Assembly: GCA_033763395.1 (NCBI GenBank)
Contig: JANRKQ010000074.1
Location: 26,005-90,004, forward strand
Source of the DNA: Xiheimicrobium sp033763395
GTDB lineage: Bacteria; Myxococcota; Myxococcia; Myxococcales; Myxococcaceae
DNA length: 64,000 nt
Direction of reading: 5' to 3'
Position 1 is the first letter of the stretch, and every line of letters begins with the position of its first letter. Positions 50,079 to 59,105 of the stretch are shown here, in pieces. A program made the translations under genes and the position numbers. Below the pieces are notes generated by a model. The model was given only the letters and a program-made list of their open reading frames with translations, was not told the origin of the DNA and made no database searches.

Positions 50079-52043
50079 ATGCGTGCGTCGGCCTCGCTCT
50101 TCGGTCTCCTGGTCGCGTCGTCCGCGCTGGCGCAAGAGGGGCTCGAGTACGGCTTCGGCACCGGGCGGCTGGGCAACGTCTCGGCCAGCACCCTGTCGGT
50201 GTTCAACCAGTGCTCTGGCGTGCGCGCGCTGGCGGGGGTGTCGGTCGACCTCGACTCTGCGGTGGGGTTCGCCGCGGGCGACCTCGTGCTGTTTCATCAC
50301 ACCCAGGGGGTCGCTGACGCCGGCGTCGTCGACTTCGGGCAGAGCACCGTCGGGCGCTACTTCTTCCGGCGGCTGGTGGCCGTCTCGGGCGACCGCGTGA
50401 CGCTCGACCGCCCCGCCGAGCTGTTGACGGAGGGCGTGGTGCAGGCGGTGCGAGTCATCGAGGCCAGACAGCTGTTCGTTCGCTACACGCGCTCCATCGT
50501 CTCTCCGTCGTGGAATGGCCGGTGCGGCGGCATCATCGCGGCGCTGGTGTCATAGCGCTTCGAGACCGACGGCGCCTTGAGCGTCGAGGGGCGCGGGTTT
50601 CGGGGCGGCGACCAGGCGGCCCAGCCCGCGGGCCAGGTGGGCTGCGAAGGAGACGTGGCCCGGTCCATCGGCGCGGGGTTCGCTCCCACGGGCGAGGGCC
50701 TCGCGGTGGGCTCGTGGGGGGCCGTCGGGGGCGCCCGGCCGGCAGCGAATGGTGGGGGCGGAGGCGTCTGCCAGGCGTCTGGCGGCGGCGGTGGCGCCAA
50801 CGTCGGGCGCGGTGCGCAGGGCGGAACGTCGGCCGATGGTGCGCGTCACGTCGGCGGGTTGGGCGGCGCTTCGACCGTCTTCGACCCGACTCGTCGCGCG
50901 TTCTTCGGCGGCGGCGGTGGCGGCGGGGCGCGCGAGGGCCTCACCACCCGCGGCGGCAACGGCGGCGGCTTCATCTGGGTGCGCGCGAGGACCCTCGAAG
51001 CCGCCATCAACGCCACCTTCTCCGTCGAGGGCAGCAACGGGGAAGATGGCAGCGGTGGAGCCGGTGGAGGCGCCGGCGGCACCCTGGTGCTGCAGGCCCT
51101 CGAGGTGGTGGCCAACGAAGCCGGCCTTCGGGCCGGAGGTGGCGCGGGCGGGTGGGTGCGTCTGTCGAACGGCTTCGCGGGCCCGGGTGGTGGCGGCGGC
51201 GGTGGCCTCATCGCCGCGTGGACGCCGCGAACCTGGCCGAGCGATGCGACGGGCGGCGCGGGCGGCGTCTTCCGGCGCCTGTTCCCGGACGGTGGTGAGG
51301 AGAGCCAGCAGGGCCGGAACGCCGGCGGCGGCGGCCTCGGTCGCAGCGACTTCACGCTGCAGCCCTTCGCGGTGCCCGACGCGGGCGTCGACGGCGGCTC
51401 GCTCGCGCTCCTCGCGCCGCGGGACGCCGAGGTGCTGCGCGCGCGCCGGCCACGCGTCGCCGGCGTCGGTGAACCAGGCACGCCCGTCTCGCTCTCGCTC
51501 GATGGCCAGCCGCTCGCGACGCTGGCGCCGGGCCTCGACGGCGCGTTCGAGGCCACGCCGGCGGTCGACCTCGCCGATGGCCCGCACGAGGTGGTGGCGC
51601 AGCAGGGTGCGCGCACGGTGCAGCGGCGCTTCATCACCGACGTGGGCGCTCCGGCGGCGCCCCTCATCTCGAGCCCCCGCGCCCGCGCCATCTTCAGCGA
51701 ATCACCTGGCGTGGTGCGGGGTGCCGTCGAGGCAGGCGCCCGCGTGCGGGTCTTCTTCGACGACGCCCCCGAAGCGGGCGACGTGCTGGCTGACGCCGAC
51801 GGGGGCTTCACCTTCCTGGTGGCCAGCGCCCTGCCCGACGGCGACCACACCGTCAGCGCCGTCGCCGAGGACGCCGCCGGCAACGTGTCGGAGCGCTCCG
51901 AGGCGGTGCCCTTCAAGGTGTCGAGCCGCCTGGAGCGCCCGATGGACGCGATGGTGCGAAGCGGCTGTGAAGCGGCGCCGGCGGTGTCGCTCCTGCTCGG
52001 CCTGCTGGCCTGGGTGGCCCGTCGACGACGTCGTGGTGCGTGA
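50079..52043 (+). pseudogene. AgmC-like glycine-rich surface protein with in-frame TAG
   Basis: Frame is kept from ATG at 50079 to 52043 except for one TAG at 50553-50555. Before it: signal peptide (FGLLVASSALAQ) and the beta-domain entering SWNGRCGGIIAALVS. After it, without a shift: RFETDGALSVEGRGF, Gly-rich runs, Ig-like strands (PVSLSLDGQPLATLAPGLDGAF) and a MYXO-CTERM-type tail (Cys, hydrophobic helix, RRRRR). The relative at 5714-7075 reads GGVLAFFVAGRLRNDGTVSA at the same place. The TAG therefore replaces a single residue between two conserved blocks. A TTG at 50577 would give a leaderless C-terminal piece. Nonsense mutation, sequence error and readthrough are all possible. Confidence 0.75.
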
Positions 52044-52073
52044 CGCGCGCCTTGCCAACGCGCGGGTGGCGCG

Positions 52074-52355
52074 GTGTCGTGCGCGACGCCGATGACGTTC
52101 AGCTTCGGCAACAACCTGTGGTTCGCGCTCGACCGCCCCGCGACATGGGTGCCGCCCCTCACCGGCGTGCCGGGTGAGATGTGCAGCGCGGTGCAGCGAG
52201 ACCCGCTCCTCATCGACCGCGCGCAGGGTGACTCGCGCTTGCAGCCGGCCAGCCCCGCAGAGGGTGGGGTGCGGGGGGTGATGCCGCCCATCCCCGGAGA
52301 CTTCGCCGGCCGGTGCTTCGCGGCGCCGCCCTCCATCGGCGCATTCGAGCGATAG
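52074..52355 (+). pseudogene. 3' fragment of a choice-of-anchor-Q-type beta-helix gene
   Basis: A 93-residue frame with no signal peptide that reads like the tail of a right-handed beta-helix protein: NNLWFALDRPATWVPPLTGVPGEMCSAVQRDPLLIDRAQGDSRLQPASPAEGGV ending FAGRCFAAPPSIGAFER. The D-P-L-x-x-D/P-A-S-P-A-x-G-G and IGAxE endings are typical of choice-of-anchor-Q proteins, which are normally several hundred residues. It begins 31 bases after the AgmC-like gene. A truncation by recombination explains it best. No function is expected from this piece alone. Confidence 0.55.
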
Positions 52356-52430
52356 CAACGTCACAGGCCATTCTGGATGGTTCGTCGCGTGTGAGTGAGC
52401 CTGTTTCGCACCCGCCTGGAACGTGAGCGT

Positions 52431-53528
52431 TCACTCCGCTCCGGCATCGGCCCGGCGCGCGGCCCGTTCCTTCCCACGCGTCACACACGACGCCAGCATC
52501 GACTTCATCACCTCGTTCGGCACGCCAGCCTCGAGCCGAAAGCCGCCGGCTCCATCACCGCTGCGCACGCGCGCGAGGTCGAGCAGGTTCGCCTCCTCCG
52601 TCTTCCCCCGCTGCTGCGCCTGCAGCCGCGCCAGGGAGATGAACGAGCCGAGCGCGCGCCGCAGCTCATCGGCCTTCGCCGGGTCCTTCGCCGACACGTC
52701 GCCCACCAGGCCCAGGTCGTGGCCGACATCAGCGTGGAGGGTGAGGCCCGTGGTGGTCTCGAGCATGAGGTCCCGCAGCTTCGGGTCGACGTCGCCGAAC
52801 ATCGCGCCGAGCAGCTCGGGCTTCAGCACCCCGTACACCTCGCCGTAGGCGATGGAGTCGTCGAAGGCCGGCTTCACGGGCGCTTCGCGTCGCTCGAGGC
52901 GGTCGAGCAGGGCCTTCGTCTCGGCCGCGTTCTCGCCAATGACGAGGAGCTGGTCGTTCCACACGCCCATGACGCCGAGGCGGGTCCCGGCGGGAGGCTC
53001 GATGAGGCGCGCGTGGGGCCCGTAGTCGGCCACCACCGAGCCTGGCGGCGGCGGGAGCGTCTTGAGGTTGCCGCTCATCACGATGGTGTCGTCGAGGACG
53101 GCCACGCGGTCGACGTGCACCATCGGGTCGAAGCCGGCGTCGGCGAGCGACGACAGCCGGGTGTTGCCCGCGGTGAGGCAGTCGAAGAGCAGCGGCCCCA
53201 GCTCCGAGTTGAAGATGGCGTTCACCTCGGCCACCACCGCGCCGCGCTCGAGGTGCTCTGGAATGAGCGACAGCACCGGGTCGATGGCCTTCGGCGGCGG
53301 CCGGACCTCGACGAGCCCCGCGTCATCCAGAGGCGCCACGGGCATGTAGGTCCGCCGGGCCTCGACGCGGCCCAACTCTGCGGACGTCATGCGCGTGGGC
53401 AGGTCGATGCGCGGCGGCGGCGGGCGCGGCGGCGGCTCTGCGCCCAGCATCACCCAGCCCCCCAGGAGCAGCAGGAGCGCCGCTCCGGCCAGCCACCACC
53501 ACCCCTTGCGTCGAGACGAGGCGCGCAT
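52431..53528 (-). CDS. Membrane-anchored protein of the ABC exporter operon
   Basis: A 365-residue protein with a basic N-terminus and one membrane helix (WWWLAGAALLLLLGGWVMLG), then a large extracytoplasmic region. No family is recognised. Conserved-looking parts include VLSLIPEHLERGAVVAEVNAIFNSELGPLLFD, MVHVDRVAVLDDTIVMSGNLK and AYGEVYGVLKPELLGAMFGDVD. It begins one base after the permease stop and is the third gene of the ATPase-permease set. It may be an adaptor or a substrate-handling component of the exporter. Confidence 0.65.
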   Translation of the reverse strand: MRASSRRKGWWWLAGAALLLLLGGWVMLGAEPPPRPPPPRIDLPTRMTSAELGRVEARRTYMPVAPLDDAGLVEVRPPPKAIDPVLSLIPEHLERGAVVAEVNAIFNSELGPLLFDCLTAGNTRLSSLADAGFDPMVHVDRVAVLDDTIVMSGNLKTLPPPPGSVVADYGPHARLIEPPAGTRLGVMGVWNDQLLVIGENAAETKALLDRLERREAPVKPAFDDSIAYGEVYGVLKPELLGAMFGDVDPKLRDLMLETTTGLTLHADVGHDLGLVGDVSAKDPAKADELRRALGSFISLARLQAQQRGKTEEANLLDLARVRSGDGAGGFRLEAGVPNEVMKSMLASCVTRGKERAARRADAGAE

Positions 53529-53529
53529 G

Positions 53530-54366
53530 TCAGAAGTCCATTCGTTCGAAGCGCCACGCCGCCAGCGCCAGCATCGCCACCGAGAAGAGCCCGCAGCCCG
53601 CGACGAGGCGTGAGACGACTTCACCCTCGAGCGGCTGCTCGGCCGCGATGCGGGCGGACACCGTGGCGAGGCTCCCCAGGCGCGGGAGCGGCACCAGGGC
53701 CCAGCCCGTCAACGTGCGCGCCAGGCCCGGCTCCATGAGGGCGGTGAGCGTCTCGCGGAAGCTCGCCAGCACGCCGAGCACCAGCGTCGAAAGGCCCACC
53801 GCGCCGCTCACCGCCGCGCTGCGCACGAAGAACGTCACGCACACCATCACCGCGTAGAGCGCCGCGAAGCCCACCAGGCCCACGCTGCTGCCGAGGAGGA
53901 GCGTGTGGCTCCACAGGCCTGTCTTCACGCCGAGCAGCACGGTGAGGCCGGCCGCGCCGTAGAGAATGCCCGCCGCGGTGAGGGTGAGGACGCCGAGGTA
54001 GGTGCCGAAGAGGAGCTGCCACCGCGCGATGGGGAGCGAGAGGAGGTGCTCGATGCGCCCGGGAGAGAGCAGCTCGGGCGCGAAGTCGCTGCACGCCACC
54101 GCGAGGAAGAAGGCGCCGCCGTAGAACGCGACGTAGGCCACCGCGAGCGAGACGCCCGACAGGGCCCGGCTGGCCGAGACCACGTCGTCGAAGAGGAGCG
54201 CCCCGAAGAGCTTCGAGCCTGCGAGCGCCCCGTCCACCACGTCGAGCTCGAGCGAGAAGCCCAGCACGAGGAGCACCAGCGTGATGCCGCCGAAGAGCGC
54301 GAGGAACCAGCGCCGTCGCGCGGCCTCGAGGAGCAGGTCCACCGCGACGCGCACGAGCTGCCTCAC
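53530..54366 (-). CDS. ABC transporter permease (ABC-2 type)
   Basis: A 278-residue protein from a GTG at 54366 with GGGAGG upstream. About six hydrophobic segments (WFLALFGGITLVLLVLGFSLELDV, AVAYVAFYGGAFFLAVACSDFA, LLFGTYLGVLTLTAAGILYGAAGL, LVGFAALYAVMVCVTFFV) match ABC-2 permeases, and PGRIEHLLSLPIARWQLL is the typical cytoplasmic coupling loop. It lies 97 bases downstream of the ATP-binding gene and one base before the membrane-anchored gene. Substrate unknown. Confidence 0.87.
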   Translation of the reverse strand: MRQLVRVAVDLLLEAARRRWFLALFGGITLVLLVLGFSLELDVVDGALAGSKLFGALLFDDVVSASRALSGVSLAVAYVAFYGGAFFLAVACSDFAPELLSPGRIEHLLSLPIARWQLLFGTYLGVLTLTAAGILYGAAGLTVLLGVKTGLWSHTLLLGSSVGLVGFAALYAVMVCVTFFVRSAAVSGAVGLSTLVLGVLASFRETLTALMEPGLARTLTGWALVPLPRLGSLATVSARIAAEQPLEGEVVSRLVAGCGLFSVAMLALAAWRFERMDF

Positions 54367-54463
54367 GAGCCGGCCTCCCTCCCGAGGCAGCCCGCCCGCG
54401 CCCCGCTCGCATGGAAGGGCGTGATGGAGCCTCCGTCGCGGTCGACTGCAAGCTGGCTTGAGC

Positions 54464-55351
54464 TCATGAGGCCGACTCCATGGCGTCGGAAAGGACCTGC
54501 TCGAGGTCGCGCTCCATCGGCGTGAGGGACACCAGCCGGGCGCCGCCGGCCCGCGCCCGGTCGAGCGCACGGTTGAGCGCCTCGACGTCACCGGAGAACA
54601 CGCCGTCGACGAAGCCCGCGTCACGGAGGGCGGCCTCATCGACGCCGGCCTCGAAGCGCACCCGCCAGGCCGTCGACACCCGGCGCACGTCGTCGAGCGT
54701 CCCTTCCAGGGTGAGCCGGCCGCGCTGCAAGACAGCCACCCGGTCGCAGACGCGCTCCGTCTCGGACAGGAGGTGGGAGTTCAGCAGCAGCGTCGCGCCG
54801 CGCGCATGTTCTTCGAGCAGCAGCCGGCGCACCTCGACGCGCCCCACCGGGTCGATGCCGTCGGTCGGCTCGTCGAGAATGAGCAACTCCGGCGCGCCCA
54901 GCATCGCCGCCGCGAGGCCCAGCCGCTGGCGCATGCCCTTCGAGAAGCTGCCGATGCGCTGCCGGTCGTCCGAGAGGCCGACGCGCTCGAGCGCTCGCCG
55001 GAGCTCGACGTCCGAGGGGGAGAGCCGCTTCAGCGTCGCCACGGAGCGGAGGAACTGCCTGGCCGACAGCGCCGCCGGCAGGTGCATGCGCTCGGGCAGG
55101 TAGCCGATGCGGGCGCGCACCGCGACGTCACCCGGCGCGCCGTCGAGCACCGTCACCTCGCCGCCCGACGGCTGCACCACGCCCAGCAGCACCTTGATGA
55201 AGGTCGTCTTGCCCGCGCCGTTGGGGCCAATGAGGCCGAACGCCGCGCCGCGCGGAATGGACAGCGTCAGGCCACGCAGCGCCTCGTGCGCACCACCGAA
55301 GAGGGAGCGGTACGTCTTCGTCAGTCCCATCACCGCGAGCGCCGCCGTCAC
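54464..55351 (-). CDS. ABC transporter ATP-binding protein
   Basis: A 295-residue ATPase with Walker A GPNGAGKTT, signature SFSKGMRQR, Walker B LLILDEPTDGIDP and the switch His in LLLNSHLLSE. The C-terminal part has the DVRRVSTAWRVRFEAGVDEAALR subdomain of CcmA/NatA-type ABC-2 exporters. GTG at 55351 or ATG at 55330 could start it; neither has a good ribosome site. It heads an operon with the permease and the membrane-anchored protein. Confidence 0.93.
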   Translation of the reverse strand: MTAALAVMGLTKTYRSLFGGAHEALRGLTLSIPRGAAFGLIGPNGAGKTTFIKVLLGVVQPSGGEVTVLDGAPGDVAVRARIGYLPERMHLPAALSARQFLRSVATLKRLSPSDVELRRALERVGLSDDRQRIGSFSKGMRQRLGLAAAMLGAPELLILDEPTDGIDPVGRVEVRRLLLEEHARGATLLLNSHLLSETERVCDRVAVLQRGRLTLEGTLDDVRRVSTAWRVRFEAGVDEAALRDAGFVDGVFSGDVEALNRALDRARAGGARLVSLTPMERDLEQVLSDAMESAS

Positions 55352-55463
55352 GCCGCGGAGGATAGGAGGGCGCCCGCGGTCCCGCACGCCTCGTTCAGGG
55401 TGGAGAGTGGCCCACGCGGCACGTCGGGTGACGTCCGGGGTCAGTTCTTGTAGGGAGCGCCGG

Positions 55464-56228
55464 ATGGATGGCTTCCTCCTCATTCAGGGCGGGGGCGCCA
55501 CGCTCGAGCGCGCCTTGACGGAGCGGCTCGGTGCGGCGTGGTACTCGAGGCGGAACGCCGCGACTGCCCGAATCCAGCTCTGGAGATTCCGTCGCCCGAC
55601 CTTCACGCTGGCGCGGGTGTCCGAAGCCTCCGGCAGTGGCGACCGGTGGCTCGACCTCAACCCCGAGGTTGGTGGGTCACTCGCCCATGACCTCAAGAGG
55701 CGTGTGTTCGTGCTCCTTGGCGACGACCACGAGCAGCGTGTGTTCAGCTTCGATGCGTCGGGGCGGGGCTCACTCGAGCTCGAAGGGCCGGCGGGCGCAC
55801 CGTTTGCGACGCTCGCGAAGCAGCTCGCCTTCCCACAGAGGCGATGGCTGTGGCCCGCCGCTCCACCCGTCGAGGCGCGTCTCACGCGTCCCGTGCCGCC
55901 GCCCCGCCCTCAACGAGGTGTCGCGACGCCCGAAGTGCTCGAGGTGCCACGCAAAGCCGCACGTTCGCCGCGAGCCCTCTCGCGGTCGTGGACCCGCCAC
56001 GGGCAGACCATCGCCTCGCTCAAGGGACGCTCCGAACTCCTCCAGTTTGCGCCTCGTCTTCCACTCCTCGATGAGCTGGTCACGGTCTCGGTCGAACTGT
56101 CGGAGTCGGAATGGCGGCTCCTCGAAAGCGCGAGCGGCGTCCTCCGATTGGCTCCGGGGATGCTGCTGGCCGCCGCGCTGTTCGCGGAGCCACAGAGCGC
56201 CCGAAGTCCTTCGAGCCGAAGGGTGTGA
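55464..56228 (+). CDS. Hypothetical basic protein
   Basis: A 254-residue soluble protein with TAGGGAG before its ATG. It has a strand-rich N-terminal half (FLLIQGGGATLERALTERLGAAWYSRR; RRVFVLLGDDHEQRVFSFDASGRG) and a basic, Pro-rich middle (RPVPPPRPQRG). No known domain or catalytic motif is visible and there is no signal peptide. Divergent from the ABC ATPase gene. Confidence 0.6.
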   Translation: MDGFLLIQGGGATLERALTERLGAAWYSRRNAATARIQLWRFRRPTFTLARVSEASGSGDRWLDLNPEVGGSLAHDLKRRVFVLLGDDHEQRVFSFDASGRGSLELEGPAGAPFATLAKQLAFPQRRWLWPAAPPVEARLTRPVPPPRPQRGVATPEVLEVPRKAARSPRALSRSWTRHGQTIASLKGRSELLQFAPRLPLLDELVTVSVELSESEWRLLESASGVLRLAPGMLLAAALFAEPQSARSPSSRRV

Positions 56229-56332
56229 GCCCTCACTCGCAGCACGAAGGGAGCACCTCCTTCCCAGATGCGGACGATGGACCTGCTCCCTCGGTCTCCA
56301 GCCTGGGCGCGTCACCGACAGTCAACCTCGGC

Positions 56333-56992
56333 TCATTCGGACTTCATCACCAGCATGGGCTGGCCCTGAAGGCGGCACGCCGCGTCGAGCATCTCGAAGC
56401 TCTCCATCTCGCCGAGGAACGACTGGCCGACCGGCCCGCGGATCAGCCGGAGGTTGTCGATGGGCACGTTCTTCTTCAGCCAGTCCACCCAGCCTCGATT
56501 CCGGGGACCCACGGCCAGCGCGGTCCCGTCCGGGAGCCGGGCCAGCACGATGAGCTCCTTCGGCAGCTTCGCCGGAGCCTGCTTCACGACGACGACGTTC
56601 CGGTGGGTGGGCTCGTCGATGGGCGGTGCTTTCTTCCGCGGCACCACTGGCGCTTTCGTCGGCACCCAGAGCCCTCCCGCCGTGGTGACGCACGCCTCGT
56701 AGTCGAGCGCGTACGCCTTGAACTGGCCGAAGCCCGGCAGCGTGCAGTCGACGACCTTCCTCGGGGGAATCGCGGTCAGCTTCATCCACCGCAGGCCGCG
56801 CGCGTCGTCGTGCACCGAGAGGTCGTGTGGCAGGGCCTGGCGCACCGTGGCTCCGGCCACGTCATCGCTCGCGAAGCGGCCGGCAGGGACGAGGAACGCA
56901 CCGTCGCGCAGCCGCTCCACACCGTCGAGGCTCGACAACCACGCAGGCACGGAGTCGGGCTTCAGTCGCAGCACCACCACCGAGTCACTCAT
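56333..56992 (-). CDS. Hypothetical protein
   Basis: A 219-residue soluble protein (MSDSVVVLRLKPDSVPAWLSSLDGVERLRDGAFLVPAG) with a beta-rich core (LVWMKLTAIPP-like and NVVVVKQAPAKLPKELIVLARLPDG strands) and a C-terminal Cys. No family is recognised. It is convergent with the gene at 55464 and lies 90 bases beyond the Uma2-family stop, on the same strand. Codon use is ordinary. Confidence 0.6.
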   Translation of the reverse strand: MSDSVVVLRLKPDSVPAWLSSLDGVERLRDGAFLVPAGRFASDDVAGATVRQALPHDLSVHDDARGLRWMKLTAIPPRKVVDCTLPGFGQFKAYALDYEACVTTAGGLWVPTKAPVVPRKKAPPIDEPTHRNVVVVKQAPAKLPKELIVLARLPDGTALAVGPRNRGWVDWLKKNVPIDNLRLIRGPVGQSFLGEMESFEMLDAACRLQGQPMLVMKSE

Positions 56993-57082
56993 GCGGCTCT
57001 CGTATCACCAGCCTCGGGCATCGTGATGCTGGCCAGGCTGCCGCCGACAGAAGAACGGACGGACACGACGGTGCGCTCGCCG

Positions 57083-57694
57083 TCAGTGCCCGCTGGGTCC
57101 GAGGAGGAACGACGCCAGCGGGAACTCGACGTCGGGGAAGGCGACCGGCCGAATCGTGTCCTGGCGGCCGAGCGTGAAGTGCTCGGTCCACTCGCCGTTC
57201 TTCGGGTGCCGGTACACCTCGAGCACGCCCTCGTCGACGTTCACAATCCAGTACTCCGGCGCGACGGCCTCTTCTGCGTACAGCGGCGCTTTGATGCGGC
57301 GGTCATCGGCGAGCGAGCTGCGCGCCACCTCGACCAGCAGGAAGGCCTTCGAGGGGTGTTGTTTGCCGGGCGACGACGTATGCGGCACGAGCGCGAAGTC
57401 GGGCTCGGGCATCGAGAAGTCGCCTGCCTTCACCGGCGCGGCGGGCCGCACCGTCGCCCACTTCCCGAAGTGCTGCACCAGCAGATTCGTCAACGACCCC
57501 GACGTCCATGCGTGCTCTGGCCCCTGTGGCGCCATCCGAACCAACCTTCCGCGGATGAGCTCGACGTGCTCGTCGTCGAACACGCCCAGATTCACGAGCG
57601 TCATGTACTCGTCGACCGACAGCGGCCGAAGGCGGGCGTTCAACGATGCGTCGACCTCGTTCATGGCGAGGGCTCTCTCAGAGGGGGCTGACAT
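57083..57694 (-). CDS. Uma2 family endonuclease-like protein (DUF820)
   Basis: A 203-residue protein of the Uma2 restriction-endonuclease-like family. Hallmarks are the N-terminal EYMTLVNLGVFDDEHVELIRGRLVRMAPQGPEH, SMPEPDFALVP with the metal-binding EPD, LLVEVARSSLADDRRIKAPLYAEEAVAPEYWIVNVDEGVLEVYRH with the catalytic E-x-K-type residues, and the final LGRQDTIRPVAFPDVEF. Such genes are often horizontally mobile and of unknown target. It stands alone. Confidence 0.9.
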   Translation of the reverse strand: MSAPSERALAMNEVDASLNARLRPLSVDEYMTLVNLGVFDDEHVELIRGRLVRMAPQGPEHAWTSGSLTNLLVQHFGKWATVRPAAPVKAGDFSMPEPDFALVPHTSSPGKQHPSKAFLLVEVARSSLADDRRIKAPLYAEEAVAPEYWIVNVDEGVLEVYRHPKNGEWTEHFTLGRQDTIRPVAFPDVEFPLASFLLGPSGH

Positions 57695-57737
57695 ACCCGT
57701 CGAGCCTACCTGAGGCGGAAGCTCGGGGACGAGGCCG

Positions 57738-58856
57738 TCAGCCCGCGTCCATCGGCGTCACGGTGCCTGCTTTCACCGACAGCCAAGTCGTCTCACTGCC
57801 CGCGGCGCGACGTACGAGCTGCGCGTCGGTCGTGGTGAGCAACGTCTGCGCGCCCGAGTCGGCGAGGTACTGCATCAAGAAGGCGTTCCGCTCGGGGTCG
57901 AGTTCGCTCGACACGTCGTCGAGGAGCAGCATCGGCAGGAACCCGTTCGTCGCCGCGAGGTTCTCGATCTCGGCCACCTTCCACGCGATGACGAGCGCGC
58001 GCGACTGGCCTTGCGAGGCGTACTGGCGGGCGGCGTGTTCTCCGAGCGAGAGCTCCAGATCATCCACGTGGGGGCCGACCGAGGTGTGGCCGCGCTCGAA
58101 GTCGCGCGCGAGTCGCGCATCGAGCGCCTGGGCCAGCGCCGTCTGGAGCTCGGCCTCGCTCGCCGTCTGAAACGGCATCGTGAGGTGCGACGGCTCGTAG
58201 AGGAACGTCGCCGGAGCCTCGATTCGGCCGATACGCCCAAACGCCACCTGCGCGCGGGGTGACACCTCGTTCACCAACGCTCGCCGCCGCACCCAGAGCC
58301 TCGCGCCCATGCGCGCCAGCGTCTCATCCCACACCTGCAGGTGCGCGTGGGGCGCCTGCTCCTTGAGCAGCCGGTTCCGGCTCTTGAGCGCCTTCGTGTA
58401 CTCGCGGCTCTCCTGCAGGTAGGCAGGGAAGCGGTTGAAGACGCTCCGGTCGAGGAAGGCACGGCGGCCCTCGGGCCCGCCCTTCACGATGGACAAGTCG
58501 TCGGGCGTGAAGGCCACCACCGAGACGCCGCCGAAGTACGCCTCGAGCGAGGCCGCGCGCTTGCCGTCGACGAAGGCCGTGCGCGTGCCGTGCGACACCT
58601 CGACGGCGATGTCGCGCTCTGCGCCCGAGAGGAGCCACCGCCCCTGCACCCGCGCCCGCCCCTGGGTGAACTGCACCAACTCCTTGAGCGTGTTGGCGCG
58701 CAGGGGTTTCAGCGTGGCGAGGTAGTACAGCGCCTCGAGCAGGTTCGTCTTGCCCTGGCCGTTCTCACCCACCGCGATGGTGGCGCGCGGCGAGGGCGTC
58801 ACCGTCACCTGCGACAGGTTGCGGAAGTTCTCGCAGGAAAGGGACAGCAGCCGCAC
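57738..58856 (-). CDS. recF: DNA replication and repair protein RecF
   Basis: A 372-residue RecF: GTG at 58856 (MRLLSLSCENFRNL), Walker A GENGQGKTN (residues 30-38), LATLKPLRANTLKELVQF, FTPDDLSIVKGGPEGRRAFLDRSVF, the signature-like ASQGQSRALVIAWKVAEIE and Walker B LLLDDVSSELDPERN. RecF loads RecA at gaps with RecO/RecR. Here it is not flanked by dnaN or gyrB. Its position and the parS-like site together suggest an origin-side location. Confidence 0.96.
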   Translation of the reverse strand: MRLLSLSCENFRNLSQVTVTPSPRATIAVGENGQGKTNLLEALYYLATLKPLRANTLKELVQFTQGRARVQGRWLLSGAERDIAVEVSHGTRTAFVDGKRAASLEAYFGGVSVVAFTPDDLSIVKGGPEGRRAFLDRSVFNRFPAYLQESREYTKALKSRNRLLKEQAPHAHLQVWDETLARMGARLWVRRRALVNEVSPRAQVAFGRIGRIEAPATFLYEPSHLTMPFQTASEAELQTALAQALDARLARDFERGHTSVGPHVDDLELSLGEHAARQYASQGQSRALVIAWKVAEIENLAATNGFLPMLLLDDVSSELDPERNAFLMQYLADSGAQTLLTTTDAQLVRRAAGSETTWLSVKAGTVTPMDAG

Positions 58857-59105
58857 GAGGCCATGCGTACGAGAAGCCGGCCACGGTTGCACGCCGAAGT
58901 GGCTTCGTCAGCGTGCGTGCAGATCAGCGCAAGGTGACCATCACCTCGCAGTCGCGATGCGACGTGGAGGCGCTCAATGGCCACGGCGCCCAGGGAGGCA
59001 GGTCGTGCGTCACTCAGGACCTTCGTCGTGCGGGTGTCGAGCAGCCAGGTGGTAGCTTCAGCGACGAAAGAGCCAACCTCCTGGGGGAAGTGAGTGCCAT
59101 TCGCC

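Noticed and set aside
58805..59100. Minus-strand 98-codon frame starting MANGTHFPQEVGSFVAEATT between recF and the lipoprotein gene
   Set aside because: Peptide looks natural in its first half, but it overlaps the start of recF in another frame, has no ribosome site and no recognised family. It may be a decayed remnant.
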